Notes: a model not told the origin generated them from the sequence alone. 64,000 nt of DNA from Amoebidium appalachense (GCA_963693365.1 CAVNZM010000009.1:1426001-1490000); one strand, 5' to 3'. Shown: positions 1 through 31,992, counted from the first letter of the stretch. A program made the numbers and translations.

Positions 1-86
1 ACATACACTCCTCCTCCTCCTTCCCCACCTCCCCACCTGGTAATCTCTGCTCTCGATTGTCCATAACCCTTGCACATTTCACTCAG

Positions 87-4628
<4,542 letters not shown>

Positions 4629-5558
4629 ACCTACCTTTCATATATGGGTCCGGAAAATGCATCATGATCGAGGGGCAACATGAGCTGTTAACAAAAGAAA
4701 AAACGTGCGCAATCACACACTGGCACATTTATTCCACAATGTGGTCGACTTAGAGCTTGCTTCTCATGGCACCGAACCATAATGGCAAACCTGCCCACCT
4801 ACTGAGAAATGGCCAAAGCTTGTGCGCTACAGTCTTCTTAGAGCCAGTATTTCTTCTTCGCGCCCCCTCCCCCCCTCCCCCCCCCCCCCCCCCCCCCCTT
4901 TTTGTTTTTTTTTTCCTTTTTTTTTTTTTTTTTTTGCCTTGGCCATAACGAGGATTTTGGGCGAGAAAGGCAGAGAAGAACTGAATGCAACATAGCACGC
5001 AGCAGTATCACCGTAAGAGCAAATAAAATCTGCACACAAGATGGATACACGAAAAAGAGCCTGCTAGCCTAAAAGTCGGGGTTTGTTTTCCCCGGGGGAG
5101 GGGAGGGGAGGGGGGGGGGGGGGGGGGGGGGATGTCCGGTGTGCAGCCACTCTTGCAGGTCAGGTTTGCAAATATGGTTTTGTTTTTAGACTTTGGGCTC
5201 CAGGCCACGAATTCTACGGACCACCAGGGGACCAGCCCACTGGGTTCCTTCATACATAAAAATGCGGGGTCTCATTCTATCATACAGAACTATCCATGAC
5301 TGTCACATGGATATCTTCAGCTGTCCTACATACATGCAACACTGCAAATCTATTTATACGTGTAAAGACCCTACAAACACATACGAGGGTGTTTTACCAC
5401 TGTATAGCATTAACTTATTCTCGTTATTCATGCATAATAATTAGTGTCGGTTTGAAGTGGTGGGTATGGATTTCAGTATCACCATTAATCTGATATCATA
5501 ATCCAAACGTAGCATGAGACGCCCGTCTCTGCTCGCACCTTTTAAAAAAATTTCATCA
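4629..5558. other. Spacer between MSH5 and the minus-strand hypothetical gene
   Basis: Apart from the AATAAA at 5022, the stretch holds a C-then-T homopolymer block (4860-4935) and a poly-G block (5100-5132). The rest is unique sequence in which no conserved protein or RNA was recognised. Confidence 0.6.
5022..5027 (+). terminator. Candidate polyadenylation signal for MSH5
   Basis: AATAAA lies about 400 nt after the MSH5 stop codon on the same strand. It is the first perfect hexamer seen after the gene. It would give a 3' UTR containing a poly-C/poly-T tract at 4860-4935. Confidence 0.35.
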
Positions 5559-6247
5559 CTAGCTGGCCTCGACAATACATGACACGGATGCCTTCTTCCG
5601 GCAGTCCCGCAAGTTGGAGCGAAATTTGAACCTCTCCTCTTCGATTTCCTTGTGGCCCCTCCCCGCAAAAAGGTGCATGCGGCCTGAATGTGTGCGCATA
5701 GCAAGCGAATTTCTGATGAAAATGCGCCGTTTCTGTTCACCTGGCGGTTGATTGTGGAGGTTTTCTTCGCCATCAAAGTCACTGTGGTAGTCGAATTCGA
5801 TGTCGCCATCCGTGTTGTTCTCTTCTTCAATGGGGTCCAAATTCGCCGGGCTCAAAAGTGCACCAAACGTCGGTGATTTGATCACTTCCTGCCTTTCCAT
5901 GCACTGCAGAAAGCTCTCGTTTGTAACGTATTTCTCAAACCGGAATTTGGCCATGTTGGTGGGTGTTGTGGGTGTTCTTGGTGTGTATTTCTCACAGGCA
6001 GAATCACACTCTAATTCAGAGCCGGAAGAGTCTGACAAGCAAGGTGAAACCACCTGTATGCTCAGTGTGGCCAATCTATTCTTCATCATCGCCACAGCCT
6101 ATGTTCCACCCTCGTAAAAGTTTGTGTTACACTATTCCTAATGGCTTTCAAAGCTTCTTTACACTGAGTATTAGGTAACAATTTGTCAAAGCAGTGTTCA
6201 TCATCGATTTCTTTAATATTGTGGAGCTTCAATGTGACTTTGTGCAT
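5559..6247 (-). CDS. Hypothetical protein, two exons (about 210 aa)
   Basis: No family was recognised. An open frame on the minus strand covers 6053 down to 5559 (stop TAG) and is free of simple repeats, unlike most open frames here. Upstream, a second open frame begins at ATG 6247 and runs to 6110. Removing a 56-nt GT-AG intron (6109-6054) joins the two in phase and gives 210 residues. The predicted protein has a Ser/Thr/Pro-rich stretch after the junction (SPCLSDSSGSELE), an acidic middle (DPIEEENNTDGDIEFDYHSD) and a basic C-terminal third. That resembles a disordered regulatory protein, but no function should be assigned. Further exons upstream are possible. The coding evidence is only open frame, composition and splice phase, so a chance or decayed frame remains possible. 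Confidence 0.4.
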
Positions 6248-6277
6248 GTGACGAACTTCATCCAAGTCCAGGGATCT

Positions 6278-6284
6278 GCTTTAT
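6278..6284 (-). promoter_or_regulatory. TATA-like box upstream of the hypothetical gene
   Basis: Minus-strand TATATAA lies about 30 nt upstream of the first ATG (6247) of the hypothetical gene. If used, the 5' leader would be extremely short, so either the box is fortuitous or the gene has a different start. Confidence 0.25.
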
Positions 6285-6442
6285 ATACACACATGTTTGG
6301 AGAAGTGTAAATACCTGGTCTTCCCGATAACGGGTGTCGAGTGACGCGGTATCACGCTGTCGGAAAATCATGAATAGAGAGCGGTGTTCTAGAAAAAAGT
6401 GAATCAAAATTTATTATATCATTTATTTTTTTACGTTCAGGC

Positions 6443-6891
6443 AATCTCCTGTGATTTTTTTTGAAGGAAAACGCGACCAAAGTTTGTTTCAGAGTCTTCA
6501 TTGAGTAAGATTAGATACATGAGATAGACAGTCGTTTTGGGAATTTGCCGCGCTCTTTGAAGGGACTGATGTGGCCTGTTGCGTACGTCATCGACTGACT
6601 CATCACCATCCAACTGAAATCATTAGAAGTTTACGTTTGCTGTATGTAAAACAAAAAGAAAATGCAGTTATTGATTCACCTTGAGCTGAGTTCTGTCAAC
6701 ACTTCTTTGTGGTCAAGTTCGTTGCATCTGTGCACTCCAAGTTAGAGTCGGCGAAGGCGCTTGACTGCATAAGTGGCAGGCTCAGCCAGTGCCCTTGAAT
6801 CTGAAAGCATGACGATTGGCTTTTGGTCACGTTGATCTCTTGTTGCTAGATCGTACATGACCCGGGCTCCCGGCGGATCCGATGCACTCAT
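6443..6891 (-). other. Unassigned open blocks, possibly coding or decayed gene
   Basis: Two minus-strand blocks look protein-like but could not be joined into one gene. One runs from ATG 6891 to TAA 6742 (49 codons). The other follows a TTTCAG acceptor and stays open for 58 codons to a TGA near 6440, followed closely by AATAAA on the same strand. A block between them is preceded by a branch-site-like CTAAC and CACAG. Phases conflict, so this may be a pseudogene or an unrecognised gene with other exons. Confidence 0.2.
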
Positions 6892-7452
6892 GTGATTTCT
6901 CTACATACTTCATAGCTAATCGGTTTTGTGATATATAGTTCCTAGATCGCGGTTTTAATAATTTCTTTGTTTATTAACTTATATTTGACTACAACAAAGA
7001 AGAGGAAGAGCGTGTATAATTAGTTACTAGGCTCGTCCGACTCCCCGCCGCAAGGGAGGTTACCTCAGACAGTAATGATTGGTCAAGACGCCTGTCGTTG
7101 AATCCCCCAACACCCCATGATGTGGGGCGCGGAATCCAATCTTAATACCAGTATATTAATTTGAAATGCTTACTTATATCAATAAAGCACCTGATGGACA
7201 ATTTCTTCAGCTTTAATATAATATAGCTGGTGATTTTTTTATTATAGCCGGGAGGGGCTCCCAACTTGCGCATGTACAATGCATTGTACACATTGCTGAG
7301 GGAAGCACCCGGTTAGGGAGAGAGCGCAGCAAATTCCTACGGCATCCAATCAGATGGTGTTCTGTGTTTGTCGCCGTTTTGAAATTCGAGTTGTTAGTGT
7401 TACGGTAGTCCACATTAAACGCTGTTTTGTGCGCTACTCACGCATACTACGT

Positions 7453-7874
7453 ATATGTGGAGATGGGCCCACGTGACCGCACACGTGTTGCAATGTACCA
7501 CCAAACATTAAGTAGCAGTATTTTCAGTCAAACGGGTTCAGGTATATACATGTACATGCAGGCGTTTGTGCTTTCGTATATACGTACTGTAGTGCCGTTG
7601 ATCTCAGTCTTCAACACGTGCACACATGCACAACTGTGTCCGGATCCGAGTCCACACCACCAGTGCCAGGGCCCCTCGGTACTATACCATACAACATGTA
7701 TGGAAATGGGCACACGTGACCGTACAATTGTTGCAGTATACCACCGAACATTAGTAGTAATATTTTCATTCAAACGGGTGCACGTATGTACACCATGTGT
7801 GCGTGCTTTCAAAGTTCGTAGTACTTGCTAATCTCAGTCTTCAACACGTGTGCACATGCACAACTGTGTCCGGA
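7453..7874. repeat. Imperfect tandem duplication, period about 230 bp
   Basis: Two diverged copies, about 7453-7644 and 7696-7874, share the same order of blocks: a GGGC-CACGTGACCG core, ACCACC-AACATTA, TTTTCA-TCAAACGGGT, then ATCTCAGTCTTCAACACGTG and GCACAACTGTGTCCGGA. Each copy has several CACGTG E-box palindromes. No coding potential is apparent. Confidence 0.75.
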
Positions 7875-8285
7875 ACCCTCGGGTAATACCATCTCCTGTC
7901 AGTAATGCGTATTGGGGGCCGAACTCGGACACCACCCATATGTGCTGAGTCGAGTTCTTTGAGGTGTAGCAACGAAGGCCGGGGCGCCGTGGTTTGCAAT
8001 TGTACCCGAGGAGATCGCTGCAAGCTTTTGCAGAACAAATGCGTTTTAACCCCGGGGTTAAAAAAAATTTAGAGCTGAAAACTTCTGTGTTGCATTTGCT
8101 GTCTAGGAACTTCATCACTAATAGTATTCTGACACACTTCCCGCCTATTTGACGTGGTGCCCTCTTTGTTTTTTTTTTCCTTGTTTTTTCGCTGTGTTTT
8201 CTTGCACACAAGGAGTCATGTTCGCAGCGTTTAAAAGTTGTGTTGTTGGTCGATTGTGCAATTTCGGAAAAGAATTCAGACAGCG

Positions 8286-8318
<33 letters not shown>

Positions 8319-9017
8319 GGGGAGGGGGGGGGGGGGGGGGGGGGGGGGTAATGCAATGCTTCCCTTATTTGTGACCGTGGTATAAAACACATTTTTCCCT
8401 ATCTATTGGGGTTTCTTTTAGCCACCCCTTAGGAAGGACAAAAACCTGCCAACAAATTCCTTGCCAGAGTTCCACTTGCTCGGGATCATCGTCTAAGTCA
8501 TACATACAGTCAACCCGCTTCCTTCCCCCCCCCTACCGTACCCCCGCCCACCCACCCTCCCACCTACTGTACCTATCGATATCCCCCCCTCCCCCCCCCC
8601 CCCCGCCCTCCCCCCCCGCCCTCCCCCTTCCCGCAGGCCCCGTCACCCTCTGCCGAAGTTCCCTCCACCCACGTGCACATGGACACAGACACAACACAAA
8701 TACTCAACCTCCTACTGTCCCCCCCATCCCCCCTCCCCACCACCACCACCACCACCACCACACCCATACGTCTAAAAAAATATCCTCTTCAGCTCCCACC
8801 TCTACCTGCACACTACCCCTCACCCGGCACCCCTTGCTTGCATCTCCCATGATCCCTTGACCATATGTACCCACTCACCCCTCCTGTTTCCTCCTGTTAG
8901 GCTCTTGTCGCCTTCCCCTGTCCCAGCAATTGGCTGCTCTCCAACCTTTTTGAGCCCCCCCTCCACCCCCCCCCCTCCCCTCCTCCCCCCCCCCCCCGGC
9001 CCTCCCCCCCCTCCCCT

Positions 9018-9078
<61 letters not shown>

Positions 9079-9943
9079 ACTTGTGCACCGCCACCACCTC
9101 TGCCCAACCCCACCTTTCCCTCCCGTGCCTCAGCTTGAATTTTTTACCCCCCCCCCCACCCCCCCACCCCCCCACCCCCCCCCCCCACCACCACCACCAC
9201 CACAACCACCACCCCCACCCGGCTGAGCCGTGGTTTTCCAACTGCGGTGCTCCGAGTACAAAACCGGTGGCATCATCAATAACCCCCCTAGCTGTTCCAC
9301 CTCGTCCCGAGCTTGTGCTTAAAACTCCCTGGTGATGCAGAAAAGGGCCGGAGGAGGGGGGGGGGGAGGCGTGGAGATTTGGTAGGGGTTCATGGGAAAC
9401 TTTGGGGGGAAGGGGCCCCGCGGGGAGGCCAGGGGGTGGGGGTGGGGGGTGAGGGGAAGGGGGGGGGGGGGGAGGGGGGTTTTAAAGAAGAGGCACACTG
9501 AGTCAAAGCGCAACACCAATGGAAATAGCAAAAGGAGATGCATATGTGAAAACTGTTGCTAATTTTGATCCCGTGATGATTGACAATGTCAGAATATGTC
9601 CATGGCATTCCAAACTGAACACGGTCTGCCACAAATACAATTCAACAGCTTGCAAATTAAGGGGGAGGGAAGGGTTCCATGTACACATGCACGGGGCCAC
9701 GCATCTTAATTCTGAAACACCCGAACCTTTTTTTGAGCCTTCAGAATCTTCGGGCATTTCGGAGACACATTTTTTTTTAACCGCCTAAGCCTGCAAACTT
9801 TAAGGCTTATTGTAGTAGATCTGGTTGTAACTTATACCTTGCCAGGTGCGATAACCGCTATTCCCTCTAGTTTAACATCCACCTACTTCACCTACCTCGA
9901 CACGCGTTAGTCAGAACGGCCCGTCATTTCAATCTAGAATAAG

Positions 9944-9985
<42 letters not shown>

Positions 9986-10149
9986 GCGAGGGAGAGGAAG
10001 TGTCACAGTGCAGACGTATGTGAGAGCGTGTGATCGCGGGTGCCTGCGAGTGCGCGCACATGTGTGTCACGTCGATGTGTGTGTGTGTGTCTGTGTGTGT
10101 ACATGTGTGTGTGTATATTTGCGCGCGCCCACGTGTGTGTATGTGTGTG

Positions 10150-10246
<97 letters not shown>

Positions 10247-10870
10247 TGGTGATGGTGGTCGATGGTGTGTGTACGTACGTGTTTTTTTTTTGTTTTTGTT
10301 TTTTCTTCTTTGGGGGGGGGGGGGGGGGGGGGGGGGGAGGACTCGTTTTTCCCCTTTCCATTTTCTTTTATTTCTATTATATTTTAGTTTTATTTTTATT
10401 TTTATTTTACTTTCTTTTCTTTTTTCTTTTTTTTGGTTGTTGGGGGGGGGAGGGGGGAACCTTGGAATCCATGGCTTACTTTTTGCTGACTGGGTCGTAA
10501 TAGCGCCAGTACTCTATTTATTATGGCAACAAATACAGACACCAACTTAGCACCGTAGAACCAGCACTAGCGGTGCACGTGGCTGGATTAGTATAGTGTC
10601 AACTCTATTATGGACCCGACTATTTGCAAATGTTTGCTGGGCCTGGATATATGCGTTAATCTATATTATAAGTAACAAACACACATAGGCTTATTCTAAG
10701 CGACTATTAGAGGGCGGATATACGTATCGGCCCAACCATAAGTACTATGTACCTAGCTATACCTATATAACTATTCTTGGGAAAATACTAACACAACTAT
10801 TTTGGGCCGATCGATGATAGCCCGAGCGGTTTGCACAAACCAATTTAGTAACAAGATTATCTTGCACGAC

Positions 10871-10911
10871 ACACACACTCTCACACGCACACAAACACAC
10901 ACACACACACA

Positions 10912-10994
<83 letters not shown>
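10871..10994. repeat. Compound (CA)n(CT)n microsatellite
   Basis: A short CA-rich segment passes directly into about 40 uninterrupted CT units (10913-10994), in the intergenic spacer. Confidence 0.95.
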
Positions 10995-10996
<2 letters not shown>

Positions 10997-11609
10997 GTGT
11001 AAAAAAAGCAGGAAAACATACTTTAGCCCTACACTTCTACTTCTTGCATAGCACAGTGCCTAAAGCCCAAACTAGGGCTTTCGTTGTTGTAGTAGTGAAA
11101 TTTCGGGAAATTTTCGACTGCGACAAACAGCATTCGGAAACCAGTCACGAAAATCGTAAACAATCGACAGGCCTACAGAAAACAACAAAATCGATAGCAT
11201 CAACAAAGTTAACCATTATTACACTATTAACAGTTCGAATTCCCTTGCAAGTGTGAAGTAGATACATGCTATTATTATATTGGGCAGAGATCGAGGGGAA
11301 GCCGGAGGGCTTCTCTCCGTAGCAAAGCAAAAACAAAAGGTAATGTACAACCTAAACCATGGGCGGTGGTTGTACAAACAAGTTTATGTTCAAAAGAAAA
11401 TCGCTTTGTGTATGCCTAAGTGCATACACCTTCCGCTTCACAAAAAAATAAAATAAAATTAAATAAAAATAAATTTAAAACCGGGACAATTCTCGAACGA
11501 TCTTTAACGGTTTGCCCCCCCACCAATATGAGAGTATGTGTTCATGTTTAGGTAAGCTGGGTGAATGTGTGTCTGTGTGTGTGTGTGTGTGTGTATGCGT
11601 GAAGAGGGG

Positions 11610-11647
<38 letters not shown>

Positions 11648-12050
11648 GAGGGTTGCTGTTAACAGGAAGTTGGTTTTCTTGACAATGTTGGAACAGCCAC
11701 AGTCACGTCCAGACTGCTTGCAACATCAAGGGGCCCAAGTGGATGATGCCTGAGCATGTTGTGGAGGGGGAAAAACATATATTAGAAAACCAGAAGACTA
11801 AAAGGAAAAAAAAGGGAGCTGTGTTAGGGCCTGAGTCTAACCATTCTTAAGGCATCGAAAAAAGAAATCGCTCTATTGCACAGTGGTTGCAGTATCGGGG
11901 TGACCCTCTCGTTCTTTGGGTGCCATGGTTTGCATGAAAGAAGGACTGGAAGAAGGATACAGAAATGGCCAAATGATGTGGCAGCGTTGATTGGGTGGGT
12001 GGGTGGGTGGTGGGGTGGGGGGGGGGGGGGGAAGGGGGGGGGGGGGGGGG

Positions 12051-12332
12051 TTTGAATGCGGAACACGGTACGAAGTACGCATACACGATGAGAAGCATGG
12101 TGCAGGACACATGCAAAGGCAAACATTCAAGTATGCAACATCATCCATGCGCACAGTATGCGTCATAAGCAGAGCCCATCCTCAGGGAGGGCCCAAGTCA
12201 TCAATTGCGTCTGAGTTTCGACCCCTTAGCCCGCGTATATACGACTCTCCAACTCAGACAGCAGCATCAACTGAGCTTGGGAGGGTCAACCCGTCTTGAT
12301 CAAAGACGAGCAGGGTTGCTTATGCAAGCAAG
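12051..12332 (-). repeat. Dispersed SINE-like element, copy 1 (longest)
   Basis: On the plus strand it starts TTTGAATGCGGAACACGG directly after a poly-G run and ends near GACGAGCAGGGTTGCTTATG. Read on the minus strand it therefore ends in CGCATTCAAA followed by a poly-C tail. The minus strand carries GGGTCGAAACTC (about 12207-12218), close to the tRNA B-box consensus. Near its 5' end there is a short hairpin-capable CGTCTTTGATCAAGACG. Other copies lie at 12503, 23938 and 63724, with fragments near 33229, 48012 and 50719. Confidence 0.7.
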
Positions 12333-12502
12333 GTGAGCAAAACGGTGAAGATGTGTGTGCAAACTAATGCAGTGCAGCGAAAAATGTGTATGTGCTTACA
12401 GATGCACGACACAGAGCAACCATGCTCGGTTGCATGGAAGTAAAGCGGTCTCCACACAGTGGTCTGTCCTGAAAGGACACCTCTGAAAGAAGACTGGGGG
12501 GG

Positions 12503-12615
12503 TTTGAATGCGGAACACGGTACGAAGTACGCATACACGATGAGAAGCATGGTGCAGGACACATGCAAAGGCAAACATTCAAGCATGCAACAAATCCATG
12601 CGCACAGTATGCGTC
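12503..12615 (-). repeat. Dispersed SINE-like element, copy 2 (partial)
   Basis: This copy is nearly identical to the first 115 or so bases (plus orientation) of the copy at 12051, about 450 bp away. It stops at GCGTC before a new poly-G run. The near identity suggests recent local duplication or recent insertion. Confidence 0.8.
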
Positions 12616-12748
12616 GGGGGGGGGGGGGGGGGGGGGGAGGGGGGAGGGGGGGGGGGGAAGGATCGACAGAAAGTTTGACTTAGAGGTAGTTTTCTAAAGT
12701 CTCTTAAAACAAGGTATTCAAATATTATGTTGATGACTGTCCGATTTG

Positions 12749-28297
<15,549 letters not shown>

Positions 28298-28396
28298 GTT
28301 TGGAAACTGGCTCTGAGGCCGAATTGTGTCAACGACTGCTTGAACGATGTTTTTTTTTTAAAGATCTCTAGAACAGGTTGGGCCAAGTAACGACAA

Positions 28397-28402
28397 TTTA
28401 TA
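28397..28402 (-). promoter_or_regulatory. TATA box candidate for the receptor kinase
   Basis: Minus-strand TATAAA lies about 100 nt upstream of the kinase ATG at 28297. That would imply a 5' leader of about 70 nt. It is a composition-level match only. Confidence 0.35.
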
Positions 28403-30607
28403 TGCACATATGCGGCCTGTATGCCTATTCAACTGGGTTACTTTTGAATTTATGCCCTCGATGTGGAGTGGGGGTAGGGTCATGTGCACGAATTGCACCC
28501 GTATCACCTAGATTGCCCAGTGTAAACAGTGCTTTAGCTCCCTCTAACTTCTAATACAGCGTTTCGAATAAAAGGCAGGTAAGCATATAAATCATGAACT
28601 ATTCCCATGGAAGAACAACTGAGTGCCGTAGACAAACAAGTAAAACCTGCCTGATATGTGCTAAGTTCGTCAACAAAAAATAGTGACGGTGAACCTACTA
28701 GCTATCGTGCGAACATCTTGAGTGTAACCGTGGCACCATCTCATGAGCGAAACGTCGACAAGGTATACAGATTCGAACGTAGCATACACATTCTAACGAG
28801 GAAGGCCTATAATCGTTTTTATAGAGAAGAGTTTCACAGTCAAAGGTTACTTTTGTACACATTTTGATTCTTTTGATTTAGGAAATTTTTATATAAATAT
28901 ATTTGCAGCGTAATATTAAGACTAGCTTTTATGCCAAAAAACATCACCACATACCACTTTGCTAATGATGACCGTGTGACTTGTCAAAGGGAAGATACAA
29001 GCGAGGGGTCACCTTGATATCGCCCCGCCATAGGAATTTCGATTGGCTCAGGTTTCCAACTAACCAATCAGCTTGCGAGATCTGGGGTAAACAATACACA
29101 GGCACATTCCAAAGGATATATCCGCATTCCTGACAGACCAGTATGATGTACCGTTGTCAAGCCTTCAATTTGCAACCATTCTGCTGTGTTCTTTTGCAAC
29201 ATGTTGCTTTACAGCCTTCACTTATCATATAGGCTTACTTATGTATACATGTATGTCTGAGCACTCGAAGCCATGATTCATTCTATTCATTACACCATGA
29301 TTACTTATATTTTCAGGAGTCGACGAAGTCAAAACACCGAGAGCGGCGCGCGATTGTCCGCACGTTACTCGTACGCGTATGGCCTATGTAATTTTATTCA
29401 TCGAGTCCTGGTGACTCCTGTCTCATGAGCGAGCTGTCAGCTGACCCGCGGCTTGACTCACGCACTTATAGTGTATAGATAGTGTGTGTAGCATATGTCA
29501 TACGACACTACGCTGGCTGAGAAGGGCAAGAGAGGCACGTGACCAGCCTCTGATCCCGGACCCTTGAAGAAGAACGAATACCCGAAAAATGAAGAAGAAG
29601 CCTTACCGCGGGCCAGAAGGTACAGTAGCTGCAATTATTGTGCAATACGTCGTACCGTACGGTGATGCTCTCAGCCACGAGTGTGGTAGGGGCACATGTA
29701 CAGAAAGTCCTGAAGAAACAAAGCCTGAAAGAAACAAAGCTTTAAGAAAGAAAGAAAGAAAGAACAAGCTCATGGCATTGGCGAGACTGCATTATGATTT
29801 GAATTCAATGACCCCAGCTATGCCCATACGTCATGATGCATCAATGTGTGTGTGTGTGTTTGTGTGTGTGTAGCTGAGTCGGACGTGTGCGGCACCCTGT
29901 GTGTGGCACTGTGCGTGTGGGTGCTTGCGTGCGTGTGTTGGATTCAGGGTGTGCGTGTGTGTGTGATATCAATACCGCACGCGTGTACGTGACATGTATA
30001 TACGTGTGTGTGTGGCACTGTGTGTGCGCACGCACCCACGAGCACGTTTGTGTGTGCGTGTGAACTTGTGTGTGTGTGCAGTGTGCGCGCGCGCGCATTT
30101 GTGAGCTTGCCGTGCGCGTGCACCGTGACGACGTTTGCTGGTGGTCATTATGGACGCAGCTGCAGCGTGTCTTGAACGATGCTGCTCGCGTGCACATCTG
30201 TGTACACTGTGACTCAAGTCTGTGTGTTTGTCACAGTGTGTGTCAGTCACACAACATGATGTATGACGATGATAATATCGCATATATCTCCATATGTATT
30301 TCTTATTATACAAAAAGGACGTGTAACGATTGCGACAGCTACTGTCTATGGGCACAGAGCGCAGGCTGATATAGGTTTGGGGTGTTTGGTACCTAACCTG
30401 GGGATGCACCAAGCATATTTTGTTCGACCTATCATGAATCAAATGGGCCGCTCGGATGCAAGCCCTCGGAGAGCATCCAATCAATAAATGTGCATAATTT
30501 TTTTAAAATGTGCATTCAATGATTCTATAGTTATAATCCCATCCGCATTCGACATGCAGTGTGGCACCGCATATATTCAAGGCCCCCAAGCATACTCAGT
30601 GTGTGTG
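28403..30607. other. Spacer upstream of the kinase
   Basis: Mostly unique, moderately AT-rich sequence with a short GAAA tetranucleotide run near 29743-29764 and GT-rich segments at 29843-30080. Short plus-strand frames near 28658 and 29589 have no recognisable domain. No RNA gene was recognised. Confidence 0.55.
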
Positions 30608-31092
30608 CTATGGTTGGCAGAACATTTGTAGCTGCTCCCTCAACTCCTTGACCTGTTGCTCGCGCTTTGCAATCAGTCGCTGGTTCTCTTCTATTGCCTG
30701 CACGAGATCCTGCAATGAAAAAAAAATGTTTAAAATCGAATGCCACGTATAAATTTCATATAGATTAACCTTCAAATATTTAAAAAAATACCGTAACAGT
30801 GACACAGGTTCTCCTTTATCGCCTGCACAAAACCCAGCAGCGCTCGTAAAAGTGTCAATTGTTGTGCCACGGTATTTCAAGTGCAAAAGACTAATCGACA
30901 TAAGAGGCTACGTACCTACTAGCTACTAGATAAAAACCATCGAACATCCGATTATATGATGTGTTTAATAGTAATTAAACAAAGCCATTGTTTTCTCCCT
31001 CCGTCTCTCTCTTCCCCGAACTCCCTCTCACCTTCCCTCCCTCTCTCTTTCACCCTTCCCCCCCCCCCTGTCCCCTCCCCCCCCTCTCTCTC

Positions 31093-31141
<49 letters not shown>

Positions 31142-31521
31142 ACGCTGCCTGCGCGTGTGTGCATGTGGGTATGTGTGTGTGCATGCACGCGTATACGTGC
31201 GTGGCATGTTTGGCACGCGTGCGCCCATGCATGAGGATTTTGTGTGCTTTCGCAAATTCGACAGTGTGACAGTGTGCAAACAAACACACAGGTGGGGTAG
31301 TAGGGGTGGCAAGTTAATATCCTTATTCTTATTCTTATTATTTTTTTTGTTTTGTTTTCTTTTTTCTGGGGGGGTGAAGGGGGGGGGGGGGGGGGGGGGG
31401 GAGAGAGAGAGAGAGGGGGGCCCCAAAAAGGACAAGGATGGGGCCGGGGGTTCCGGAAAGACACGAGCAATGGAGACAGAGAAAGCAAAATATGATATAT
31501 AAAAGGAGGGCATTGGGGGGG

Positions 31522-31558
<37 letters not shown>

Positions 31559-31899
31559 TGTATGCGGTAGAGGGTTGGAAATATGGAGGAGACAACAAAG
31601 AGCAACAACAAAACGTCATAAAATTGGGAAATCCAAAATCAAACAATTTAAGCGTGCAGGCAGAAGACACTTGAACAGAGCCCATCAATATCATCAGGGG
31701 GTTTTTTTTTGGGGGGGGGGGGGGGGGGGGGGGGAAGGGAGGAGGAGGGGGGGGGGGGGGGGGGGGGGGGGGCTGATACCTGATCCTCACCGTTAGGATC
31801 AATCTCAGCCATCTCCCTGTTGCTTCTTCGCAGGTGGAAGATGGAGTTATTGAGTTCGTCAATAAGGGGGTTGACGGTCTCGGGTGCAATGCGTTCCAT
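30608..31899 (-). CDS. Small coiled-coil protein, two exons (73 aa)
   Basis: The exons are 31899-31780 (ATG in an ATCAAGATGG context) and 30709-30608 (stop TAG), joined in phase 0 by a GT-AG intron of about 1.07 kb. The first exon encodes ELNNSIFHLRRSNREMAEID and the second DLVQAIEENQRLIAKREQQV with further heptads to a short Cys-Gln-Pro end. Leucines and other hydrophobics fall in heptad positions, so a helical, coiled-coil partner protein is likely. The pattern of a short helix, a DP-containing loop and a second helix with AIEEN resembles small conserved eukaryotic coiled-coil proteins, but I cannot name the family. The intron carries (GT)n and three poly-G blocks on the plus strand, so the sense strand has poly-C before the second exon. 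Confidence 0.65.
30807..30841 (-). pseudogene. Relic duplicate of the second coiled-coil exon
   Basis: About 130 bp upstream (minus sense) of the real second exon, the stretch TTTTGTGCAGGCGATAAAGG followed by AGAACC mirrors the exon start TCTCGTGCAGGCAATAGAAG followed by AGAACC. No open frame continues beyond it. It looks like the remnant of an exon duplication. Confidence 0.45.
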
Positions 31900-31992
31900 C
31901 TTGATTCCTTTGTCTTGTCCTAAATGTGTTTCTGAGAGGGAAAGAGGCCAGATGGAGTGGTGGGGTGTGGGGTGGGCTGGCGGGCGGCAGCA

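Larger units (their letters stand above)
6892..12748. other. Repeat-rich spacer without a recognised gene
   Basis: Apart from the tandem duplication and the dispersed-repeat copies listed separately, this spacer contains poly-G blocks (8286-8348, 9948-9982, 10311-10337, 11611-11646, 12014-12050), (CA)n near 9019-9077 and (GT)n at 10141-10245. It also contains (CT)n at 10913-10994 and AT-rich unique sequence at 10500-10800 and 11040-11500. An 89-codon plus-strand frame at 9519 was considered but shows no recognisable family. Confidence 0.6.

Noticed and set aside
9519-9788. 89-codon plus-strand frame in non-repetitive DNA
   Set aside because: No recognisable family, an equally long frame exists on the opposite strand, and no promoter or splice signals stand out.
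11700-11850. Plus-strand segment reading KWMMPEHVVEGEK, resembling a kinase P+1 loop
   Set aside because: Only one short motif matches, no kinase sequence flanks it, the frame is closed just upstream and no splice context supports an exon.
29589-29873. 94-codon plus-strand frame upstream of the kinase
   Set aside because: Ends in a GT microsatellite, has no known motif and contains a GAAA repeat; likely chance.
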